Below, in pieces: positions 36,336 to 46,200 of a stretch of 64,000 nt of DNA. Source of the DNA: Deroplatys truncata. Taxonomy: Eukaryota; Arthropoda; Insecta; Mantodea; Mantidae. The translations under genes were made by a program, and so were the position numbers. Where the stretch lies: positions 462,343,321-462,407,320 of the forward strand of contig CM060990.1 of assembly GCA_030765065.1 (NCBI GenBank), in the 5' to 3' direction. Numbering within the stretch: position 1 is the first letter of the stretch; every line of letters begins with the position of its first letter. The notes under the pieces were generated by a model that saw only the letters and a program-made list of their open reading frames with translations, was not told the origin of the DNA and made no database searches.

Positions 36336-36364
36336 AAAGATAGGACACTCTTGTTGAAAGACCC
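36336..36364 (-). repeat. Right TIR of the rosa-like mariner
   Basis: On the minus strand it begins GGGTCTTTCAACAAGAG and continues TGTCCTATCTTT. It is the inverse of the left end. Confidence 0.93.
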
Positions 36365-36366
36365 TA

Positions 36367-37620
36367 TATATACTACACTGGCGAATATATTTCTAATTGT
36401 CTACAACTTGGCTAATGATTGTAAGTGTTATTCTTATTTGACGTTTAATGCCATAAGTAGGTATGTGCCTTACCTTCATCATCTAAGAGCGAGCGCCTGG
36501 AGATGCGTTGGGCAGTTCTTAAGACGTACTCTCAGATTAAAACAAGGCAAAAGCTACCACTGAGAGTATCTCATATAGAGAATATAATATGTTTATGAAA
36601 AGAATGCTATGGATAACCATCGGCCCTCAAATAATACAACATGCTAGTAAAAGGAGGTAGCGTCAGTTGATGTGCAACCTGATTAAAAAGTGCGCAATGT
36701 ATTAACTTCTGTGTTTTCTTAGTTCTTTATTTTATAGAAAGGCAAACAATATCTCATAGTTAAAAATGGGTATGTTTCCAGGCGAAGAGAGGTCTAATAA
36801 AAAAACAAAAAAATTGAGTGGAAACAGTTGCACTTCTTTTCCGGGCTAAACATTAGCCCCTTTCAGGCTGTAATGTTGTTCAAGGAGGAAGAAGAAGGAG
36901 GAGGAAGAGGAAAAGAAGAGTTGAACTACTCACAGACAGACAGATTTGAACTATAAGCCTTACGAATGATAAACTCTTTAGGCTTTCAACTACTAATGGA
37001 ACTTATGATATTTGCATTACCGTGCACACCTGTTACGACATGCAGTTTCGAGTCCTAATCCTAAGGATAGGAATGTTATTGTGTATAGTGTGCTCTGACA
37101 GCAGATCCAAGAATCAAGCGCATACTTTATTTACTAATGTACTCCAAATACTATATATATAATGCGTGTAGAACAAGAAAGGAAGAATAAAACCAAGGCG
37201 CTCTAAATTTGGAAAGGTGAATCGTTGTTTTAAAGATCGAGAGCGGTCAAATAACCTTCCATTCTTCTCTTTGCAAATATTGCAAACACTGTATTGATGT
37301 GGTGCTAGTGGAATACTTGTATCCCCCATTTAGTAAACGTGAGGATAATTTCAGAACGGTTTATAATGGTGCTAAACCACACACACACACTTCGCTTTCA
37401 AGTAACAGAGGTTAACATTTGGGAAACATTTGGTTTGAAAAAAGAAATAGATGCAGCATACAATGATACTATTCAACATACCATGAAGATTCGTAAAGAA
37501 ATGTTGAGGGCGAACATTAACAGTAATGTATGCAATTACACAGGGTTGGGCACAAATATTCAGCCCTCCTCATCTCACCGGATGACCTCACTAGATTTGA
37601 ACCCAAATGTTTTCCTAAAG
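36367..37620. other. Gene-poor stretch
   Basis: It contains a purine-rich GGAAGAAGAAGGAGGAGG run at about 36888. No gene was recognised. Confidence 0.5.
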
Positions 37621-37629
37621 AAAACTGAT

Positions 37630-38640
37630 TAAATTAACAAAAGTTGGAAATTCCCTCCAGCAGCATACTAACACTTCTGTGTGCGTCTGAACAGGTTCAT
37701 ATATACACGAGCCAACTCTTCAGAGCTGATAGTGGGGATGCTATTACTGACGATATCCTTGAGTTCCTCAAGGGATTCTGCTCATACACTTTTCCCTTCA
37801 AGTATGGTCATAAATCAAAAGCTACATATCGACAAGTGTGGTATCCGCGGAGGTCACAAACCTTTGCTCTCAGTTCGGTCAGCAGTAGAGATATCATGAG
37901 TATAACTAAGAGGCCTCTTAGCTGTGTGACAAATTCTCCAGCTTTCTGAAAGAAACCGTATATGGGCTCCTCTTCTGTTAGTTTGATAAAATTCATTCGA
38001 GATGGACAAGTATATATCCCTGTTGACTGTGTGTTGGAGAATATTGGACCGATAATGCGTTTTGTAGCCATAGCACTTCATACATCGATCTTTTGGTCAA
38101 GTAAGGATTCCTCGTGCTCTAGCTTAGGACTTTCTGTTGCCCAGTACCTGCTACTCTGAGAATTATAGATGCAACCAATCCTCGTCGCTCATGGTAAACA
38201 ACAGCGGCTCCAAAAGACCATATCTAACTACAATCAACAGCAGCGACTGAAAATTACATTTATCCTTATATCGTTTTTGCACAGGCTATCACTCGGTTTG
38301 AATTTCAAAGCCTTCAACACACGACTACAAGTTCTACTCGCCTGGACCTGCTGAGTCAATTTCGTGGTCGACGTTCGAGGACTTCTAGTCATAATTTCAT
38401 TAATTTCTACCGTAAGCTGAAGTGTCGGGAGCTCTGGCCCTTGGTGATTTTGCTACGGATCCAGTCGCAAGGTATTCCCTTGCCTAAACTCGAATGCTAC
38501 TTTTCCCTGGCATTGGGTGAAACGAAATATTTTCTTATGCCTTAATAATTCCCGTGTTTCCTCGATACAGCTTGTACGTAAGTACGTTTCTACTATAATT
38601 ATTCGTTCTAGTATTGAATATGCTTTTTCACAACATAATT
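37630..38640 (-). pseudogene. Mariner-superfamily transposase relic, near full length but heavily frameshifted
   Basis: Minus-strand pieces follow the order of a transposase. ERIIIVETYLRTSCIEETRE (about 38540-38600) is the start of the DNA-binding region. LTVEINEIMTRSPRTSTTKL leads to RTCSRVLKALKFKP near 38300. SDEDWLHL (about 38190) holds the first catalytic Asp, and SRYWATESPKLEHEE and IIGPIF come next. ICHTAKRPLSY marks the place of the QQDGATCHTA motif, whose Asp is lost. YLKGKVYEQNP and EELARVYMNLFRRTQKC close the protein near 37640. Frame changes are frequent. No inverted ends were found. It differs from both neighbours at 33.4 and 35.1 kb and is the most worn. Confidence 0.8.
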
Positions 38641-38689
38641 CTTTTAATAAACAGAAAACTGAGCAGTTGAAAAAGCGACAATGTAACAA

Positions 38690-39640
38690 AAGATACAGTT
38701 GACAGATACAAGCATAATAACAAGAGAGTGACTGAAAACGGAAGAAAGACTAGTCAACAAAGTGAACATAGGTTTAGTTTCAAATCAAGTAAGATGCTAC
38801 GGACCGGTTAGTCTGTCTAATTCTATAGAACAGGTACAAACGCCTTAGATTGAGGGTTACAATATGGGAACAGTAGGTCATAATATTAATTATTCCTAGT
38901 ATATGTCTTACTCTGCTGTCAACAATATTTATGCAGTGTATGGATAAGAGCAATTTATTGGGTAATTGCTGTTAAATGCCGCTAAACACTGCAGAGATAT
39001 GTCATTTCTTCACCGAAGATCAATACATTAAACTTATTCACCAAACAGTTAGTATTCCGTCACCAAGTGAAGTAAATAAAATGTATTTATCCAGAAATAC
39101 AGGAAATCTCTTAACATCCACAACAGCATTTAAAGGAATTATGTCAAATATGCCTCGTTGAGGCTTAAATATATTTCAAGTGCTGCGCAACTTTTGGTAT
39201 TTAATAAAAGAAATGAGCATATTTGTGCTGTAGAAAGTTGCTTAAATATATTAAAGGGGACCACTACAACAGGTAGCAGATAACTATATACAAACACTTT
39301 TTGTTTTTTCATTGACAGGCTAACAAAATCACCACTAATGGCTAAATTATAGAATAACAATATATTTGGTACGTTTGTAGGTTTGCAGTTTAAAATAACC
39401 CATTACAAGTATTGCGAGTTTCGTGTAGGGCACAAATCATATAAATGATTCTGATAGAATTTCCTTTTAAAATATTCACATTCCCATTTTGCTACTAGAG
39501 TGAGGAACCTTGTTGTAACAATCTGGAAGAATTAGAAATTACGTGTTATATTGCATTGAGTATTAAAACAGAAATATAAGTGCTACGCTGCAGCCATGAC
39601 AAAAATGCCCTGACTCCAGGCTAGAGACTAGGAGATGATA
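38690..39640. other. Gene-poor AT-rich stretch
   Basis: No gene was recognised. GACTGAAAACGGAAGAAA at 38731 also occurs just after the SINE in the NUPR1-like copy (6629). Confidence 0.45.
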
Positions 39641-39649
39641 ATGGAATGG

Positions 39650-40140
39650 AGTGCTACCGGCAGTCGGCGATGAAGCATGAGGCGCCACAGTAGTGGCACC
39701 TAGGCTCGGCGGTACAATTCGATGCACAACATCGTCGGCGCCGCCCTAACAAGGGCAGGCACGCCCTCAGCCTGAGGACCACTACTGCTGTGGTGCGGCA
39801 AAGTTGAACCTTGCCGGAAGGTGCCGTGGTACCCCGGTGATCACTAAGCTGTACCACCGAGGAGGCACAGACGGTGCTGCAGGAGGTGGCTGTGGTCCCA
39901 CGGGAGCTTGGGCGGAGGTCGGTTTTTGCCTCGGTGCCTGACGCTTCAGCGGCGGCGAAGCTGCGCTGGCTGGCGGCGAAGCGGCGGCCGAGACATAGCT
40001 AATCTCGGGTGGCGTCGTCTGCGTCCCCTTCCCCAAGGCGGATGCCGGGGGAGAGGCGGAGCTTCCTACCTAAGCAGCACGAGGCGTTCCTGCTGGGTTT
40101 GCTGGGGCGAACCTCGCAGAAAAGTCACCTATTCTGGCTG
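39650..40140 (-). other. GC-rich, proline-rich coding-like fragment with zinc-knuckle-like motif
   Basis: On the minus strand, 39782-40036 gives an 84-codon frame rich in Pro and Ala, with the phrase PPRWYSLVITGVP. Further on, CHYCGASCFIADCR (39656-39700) resembles the zinc knuckle of retroelement gag or ORF1 proteins. It lies downstream of the Penelope-like element in the same orientation but is probably a separate retroelement piece. The class cannot be told from this much. Confidence 0.4.
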
Positions 40141-40159
40141 ATTCTTAGGTTGTCTGTTT

Positions 40160-41290
40160 TTGTGTTTTCTGAGCCGATCAATTTAAATTTTGATGGCCGG
40201 TTTCCATGCGGAACTGAACTGTAGCCCAGCGTCCGGGTTAGGCTCGGAGGAAATGGCCAGGACCTGCTTGACCCTGCGCTCCCAGTAACCGCCACATTTG
40301 GCCACGATGGTTGTGTCGCGGAAGTTGGCTCTATGGTTCATTTCAAAACAGTGTTCTGCCAGTCCGGACTTTTCAGGCTACATCAAACGGATGACTATCA
40401 TGCCCCTTGGCCCTGGTGGTCCTACAGATTTGTCCTATATAGCGGCCCCGCACTCACAGGAAATATGGTAATCCCCCGGTACATTGAGATCTAGGTAGTC
40501 TTTTACAGTTGTCACTACGTTCTTTATCTTCGGAGGCGATTTGTGAATGGTCTTGATGTTGCGTTTGGCCAGTATTCTGCTGATTCTGCCGGACAGGTTG
40601 TCGGTATATGGGATGCAGGCTGTGGTGGTAGGCTTTTCTGATGATTTCTGTGTGGGAGGTTTCCTTTTTTGGCTCTAGTGATGCTGTGACGCCATAGTCA
40701 GAGTAGCCATTTTGGTGGAAGTGTATTTCATGTGTTGCAGTTCCAGTGTCAGGTGGTATGGATCGGAGATAGAGACTGCTCTATGAGCCAGAGTGTGATT
40801 TGTGGTGGAAGCTGAGCGCGTTCAAGTAGAGATCGGTATGTGTTGGTTCCCGGTAGTCGCATGCCCGAGTGTACCATTACAGTTTTCTGGACAGAATGTT
40901 CAGGAACGGCAGTGCTCCGTCTTTTCCACTTCCATAGTGAACTGGATATGAGGTCGGATGCTGTTGTGGTGTATGAGGATGCTCGGCAGTGTGACTAGTT
41001 CATGTGGCCACATGACGAATGTGTCGTCCACATCTGGAAAACTGAGACGGCTTGAGTGGAGCAGTGGTAAGGATTTCGTGCTGTAGGTGTTCCATGTAGA
41101 AATTACTATTGCTGTTGACAATGGGGAGCCCATTGCTACGCCATCTACAATTTCGTAAAATGTGCCATTGTACAAGAAGAAAGTAGAAGGCAGGGTGTGC
41201 CGGAACAGCTCAGTGATGTCGGCCGGAAAGTGCTCTGTGAGGAACCAATCACAACGCCTGGGGGTCAAATGCAGTAATGCATCCCCCCAC
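40160..41290 (-). mobile_element. Penelope-like retroelement, partial
   Basis: Minus strand. The 40900-41268 frame carries FYEIVDGVAMGSPLS and then VDDTFVMWPHE, followed by HNSIRPHIQFTMEVEK: the palm of a Penelope-like reverse transcriptase. Lower down, 40200-40480 gives YHISCECG, then AEHCFEMNHRANFRDTTIVA and GGYWERRVKQVL. This matches the C-terminal GIY-YIG endonuclease region that separates this class from other retroelements. The N-terminal part of the protein is missing and the remainder is broken. Confidence 0.85.
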
Positions 41291-41415
41291 GAAAAAAAAA
41301 GGCTTCATCTCGTCCGATCAAGTCATTCGGCACCATGATGATGGGAGAAATTCACGCTCTCGAAACGTCGATGTATGAACATCACCTGGCTTGAAGCCCG
41401 CGAACGTCTAGAGTA
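41291..41415. repeat. Conserved Penelope-like terminal segment with hammerhead-like folding potential
   Basis: Next to the reverse transcriptase, the plus strand has ATGATGATGGGAG, a short loop, CTCTCGAAACGTCG, then ACCTGGCTTGAAGCCCG. GGGAG and CTCTC can pair, giving a stem between a TGATGA and a GAAA core, as in the hammerhead ribozymes known from Penelope-like terminal repeats. The first core base is A rather than C, and the strand is opposite to the gene, so activity is doubtful. Confidence 0.45.
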
Positions 41416-42905
41416 AGTTCACACAATATATAATCATGTTATAAGTCTAATGAAACTATAGTTTTGTTACTTATATGTATTACCAGTAATTCGTTTGTTT
41501 TAAAATATATTTACACAATATATGTTAAAGCAATTAATGTACGTCATTTTTAAACTATAACGCTTATTAAATGTACTTTTTGTGGAGTTTGCACAGTAAA
41601 ATCATGAAATGGAAAGTTCAGTTCATTTGCAGGTGATATAGTTTATTCCATAAATGCCACATTAAACTCCTAAAAGTTAATTTGAATGTTGGAAGTCAAA
41701 GAAAGCTTTTTGATGATTGTACGAAGGAAAATAACTTGTGACATTTTACATAATTAAAAATAATAAACCAGAATGTAAGTGGTAGAGTATTAAAAGGTTC
41801 GCTCTCAATAGTATATAAGTTCCTTAGATTTGGGATGTGTATTTATTACATAATTATACGCAAAATGTGTAATTCAGGACACAATTTAATTTCAATTTCA
41901 TCTACACCTCCTTCCTGCTCATTTGTGTCAACGATAATCCACTCCAGCACGGCGGCACGCGAGGGAAGTGAAAGTCATTCGTTTACAGTTTATTTTGACA
42001 CCGCTGCTTTAGGATAAACACATTTCTAAACGACATTACACGATTACGTTCGCGTACTGTAATGTATCTGATTTTATTTCGTACGTTTTTCTTGTGTTCT
42101 TCCAAAGCGTGAGGATATTTTGCTATCCTTCAGTTAACCTGCAAATAAAACTCACAGACTGTTACATATGGGCAGCAGAAGGGCAATACGCAAACAATAA
42201 TCACTCTATCCTCCAACACTTCCGTAATTATTGCATCCGTTGATGCCTCTACTATATGAGCACTGACGAAATCTTTTATAAGTCGCCGATATGATTTCAT
42301 TGTTTCGTTAGTTGATTGCAAAGATGGGGTCAAAATGTCGTTTCTGTACTTCTCTCTATTTACTCTCTGCTCGTAAAAAGTCGGACTTGTGTGTCTGGCG
42401 TTAATCTCACACCATAAAATAATTTTCCTAGTATAAATAATGCATACGGGCAGGCAGGCGCCCATGAATGTACCTAAGGGGAGCCAAACTTAGCCGAGAC
42501 GGAAAACCCGTGCGAACGCTTAAGATGTATTTTGGAAGCCCAATAGAAAAGGAAACGTAGTGGTGTGCATAGGAACACAAGAATGCAATAAGTATGTATA
42601 AAACATAAAAATAAGGGATAGGTATCAGCAGAAGAATAATGAAAGGTGATAAACAGACTCCTTCTACATGCAGACTATACGATTATGTGCATAAAATATT
42701 AAATATAAATATAATATATTGATTTTAAGAAAGTTTTAAAATTCATTGTAAAATGGAATCTAAAGCGTCAACATATTGCTACGTACATATCACGTCTGAG
42801 GTAAAACTGACCGTTTTAGAAAGAGAAAAGTGGAAGTTAGAATGAGACAGAGCTATGACGTTGCTTTTTTTTTCAGGACAAGCCATTGAAAGAAAACAAC
42901 TTGAA
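41416..42905. other. Gene-poor AT-rich stretch
   Basis: The minus frame at 42130-42465 has no recognisable domain. No gene was seen. Confidence 0.5.
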
Positions 42906-42907
42906 TT

Positions 42908-43162
42908 TTATTTATGGACGCTCTTTAACTCCTATGGTTCTTAGCGTACTAATCAATATTGGGGGCGAAAGACCGAAAATGTTGCTCAGAGACCTTTTTT
43001 TGGAGGCTTGAGGTTCTTTTACGTGCCGTAAATCTACGACGCGGACCACCGGATTTACTTCCCTTCCAAAGGAAGCCATGCTAATGATTTTTACGCCCGA
43101 AAAAATCCATCGCCCTCCTCCGGGTTCGAACCCGCGATCTCGGGAACTAGAGCCTAGCACAA
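42908..43162 (-). mobile_element. SINE family A, copy 5 (minus orientation)
   Basis: On the minus strand the partial head CTAGTTCCCGAGATCGCGGG and B box GGTTCGAACCC are followed by GGGCGATGG and GGGCGTAAAAATC. It ends GCGTCCATAAATAAAATTCA near 42908. Confidence 0.9.
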
Positions 43163-45300
43163 ATGTGCTTTGGAAGCTAATATAGTATTTTATATTTATT
43201 TTGAAGTAAGAACCTTGCTTTAACCAATCAAAAGGATCTTGCAAGAAATGATTAGCCAATAAGCTGTTCTGTTACGAAAAGTGTGCGAAAGTTGTATCAC
43301 AGATTCCGGCAGAAATATTCAGGTTTGGAAGTAGAGTTAAATCATTCTTATTCCTTTTCTGGTTGCTAGAGTAGTGTGACGTGCACGTGAAACGGCACAT
43401 TGTACTGTTTGTCTTACGATTAGGAAACCTTACTCTAGCCTTATCTCACCCCAGGAACCATTGTGGTGAACATTTCTGTCGGTTACCACTTTTACTGTAA
43501 CGCTGCTCCTCGGTAACTTCCTCTGCTTTGGAATACCTCATGTTTACAAAAGATGAAAACTGATAGCGGTGAATAGTGGAGGGTCGACCTGGTCTTCCTT
43601 TTCTGATCCCTTACCTGAATAAAAACCAATGAAGCTTGAAAATGAGGAATGATTTACCAGTCATGGAATTTCACAAAAGCTAGCACTTGGAATAGTTAAT
43701 TTCTGAAATAAACGGAAATAAACAGTTCAGGAACCAAAAGGGCAATGTTTACTAGTCTCGTGATCCACAACCTGTGTAAAGAGCCAATAGTGAGCATGAT
43801 TTCGCAGAAGATCGTCGCTGTAATTTCCAAAATGCCTGGAAACTCATACCTGTTATGATCAATATGCCTACCATAATTTTAATGCTACTCCGCTTAGCAT
43901 TAAAATCCAACTCTGGTGTACTTAAACTCAAATTTTACCATAACCTCATCCTTTGCCCGCTACAAAATGCATTTTAATTTTTTTTGCATGCCCCCTCTGT
44001 TTTGCGAATATGTTTAAAACTTACCAACAAACGCAGTTTTCTCCCACTAAAAGTACAATGCATTCCTCTACAGCCCTAGTTCTTTTCAATGTCAAAAATA
44101 ATCACTGAGTTTGAACTGGATTGTAGATGTTCCCGATTGCGTACTCCATACACCGCTCATTCCCTTAAATTAGAAATTGCTGGCAGTGCTCATTAGGAAA
44201 ACTGAAGTAGCTGTTTTTCATACAGAAAACTTCAGATGGAAAGCACTTTAATGTCCAACATACATACGGTATGTTTAATTAATGTCCTTGGAGAATATTT
44301 CCTCTCATATGAAAATTATTATTTTTTCATATAAACTGCTATACAATGTTGTATAAATAATATTGTGTATTTGTAAGCTGGATCAGCCGTGGAAGAAAGC
44401 AAGGAGCTTTCTTTTTATGTCTGCCCGCCTCTGAAGGAAATAAAATGTGATTTCTAGCAAAGACTAAGGCAATACCATTGAAAGAGAGCTCTCTGTTTCT
44501 TTTGCCCTTATGTTTTCAGTGGAGAATGAAATACTTGTCTTATTTCGATAAAAGGTTTGAAAGTTCTCTTATAACTTATTTGTCTAAAAGGTTCCTCGTA
44601 TATTTTGCTACATAAGTCCATACTGCAGGTCCCTCGACGTCCTGCTTCCGACAAATATAATGGTGGGTTGGTCATCCTTTATCTCGGTTGGTCGCTTTTC
44701 CCGTGGTTGGGGGGTGGATGAGGACAAACGGCTCAAACAATCTTGTATTTTCTACCAATTTCCCCTTCGGAAGAATAGAAAGATGAGAACCACACCATAC
44801 AGCTGCCCTGAGAAAGAGCTTCCAACAGCCATGTAGCATCACTTGGTGCAAGATTTAGTAGTGGCATTTTCTGTGTTGTACAACACTCCCCTAAAATGTG
44901 CAGCCCCTTGAAAGCTTTTGAATCTACTTTAGCTAAACGAAAGAGGTGAAGATATATCATTTCACCTTCATGAGTTTGGGTTATGTGTTATTGCGAGGCA
45001 AAGTATATAACAGATCAGTAATCTAGGTTTTGTTGATGAACAGTTTCTCTTAGCGTTGGCAGTTATTAATATATTTTAATTCTTTCACTTAAGAAAATAA
45101 AAGCAAAATAAGAATGTCCCTTAATTTTGTACATAAAATATATTTATCATAATATATGCTTAATGAAATATTATGGCGAACTTTCAAATTTCCATAGTTC
45201 TTAATCGGCTGCTTCAAAATTTTAACCACGCAATAGAAACGGTACCAAGTAATAGTAAACAAATTTTCATACTTCTGCTGCAAACATTTTAGGAACTATG
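43163..45300. other. Gene-poor stretch with one short perfect hairpin
   Basis: At 43877-43906, ATTTTAATGC and GCATTAAAAT form 10-base perfect arms around a loop of about 10 bases. No gene was recognised. Confidence 0.5.
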
Positions 45301-45309
45301 AATCACTTT

Positions 45310-46200
45310 ATTTTAAATTTTGTTTATTATATTTTATATGGTTATTTATTTGTTTATTTGTGCAAAGTAAATTGCTAAAGAATATAGCCAAGCATTCAGC
45401 CCAAGCTTGGCATATTTATATAACAAATGTTCCTATTATCTAAACGTACAATCCTAACAACCCTTAAAGCTATGTTTGACCTCCTTCCCTTCTTACTATC
45501 CAACTCCATTTATTTTTAACCTTACCTAAGTACTACCCTACATTCCTGCTATCTTTTACAAACAATATAATTAAAGCTACATTTTTATCTAATTTATACC
45601 ATTTTTCGTTTATGAACTCTTTTTTCGACTGTTCCGTCCCTTTTCACTCAAATTACTATAATTATGTTCCATGACTTCATTTCCTCCACATATTGGACAC
45701 TGATTCTGTGGAAAGCCTATTCTTATTCCTTTTAATATCCACAAACCTGTTTGTACCCACGCAAAGCTCCATAAACGTACGTTTCTGTTTCTCACGTATT
45801 TTTATCGTATATTAAATACTAAGGACTTTTTAGTTTGTTTCAGTAGGCACTAACATTGGTTTCTCTCTTAGTCTTTCCACTCAGAAGACTTCACCAATCT
45901 CCCAACCCTGTAGCAGCATACAGAGTTTTCCTTCTAGAATCTAATTCATTGTATACGCACACTCCACTCATTTCCTTGACTTCTGAGTTAAGTTGAAACC
46001 TACGATATCACTCCTCCATTCTCTCCATTCTTCTATTGATGTTCTGCGTCACTGTTCTCACTTCTTGCATACTGCTTCTTATTTCTTTCATAATTTCCAT
46101 TAATGATTTTTGAACCCCAATCAGTTTGCATGCTATTTTCTCGTCTATGTCCTTTACTCTAGACAAAACCTCTTCCATGACGGCTGAGTCCCATTAGGTA
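45310..46200 (-). mobile_element. Decayed LINE-like relic
   Basis: The minus strand from about 46178 reads MEEVLSRVKDIDEKI, IGVQKSLMEIMKEIRSSMQE and VRTVTQNINRRMERMEE, then a stop at about 45999. This is a coiled-coil stretch like LINE ORF1 proteins. Nearer the 3' side, 45610-45795 gives GIRIGFPQNQCPICGGNEVM, resembling the cysteine motif at LINE C-termini. An A-rich end lies near 45310-45370. The catalytic middle is absent, so this would be an internally deleted copy. The linkage of the two pieces is inferred. Confidence 0.45.

Larger units (their letters stand above)
35080..36364 (+). mobile_element. Mariner-superfamily transposon with DD41D spacing (rosa-like), 1285 bp, both ends present
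   Basis: The element is bounded by inverted repeats and flanked on both sides by TA (35078-35079 and 36365-36366), the target duplicated by this superfamily. It holds one transposase reading region that fills most of its length. Both ends and duplications remain and the later half of the transposase is open, so it is younger than its two relatives nearby. Confidence 0.93.
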
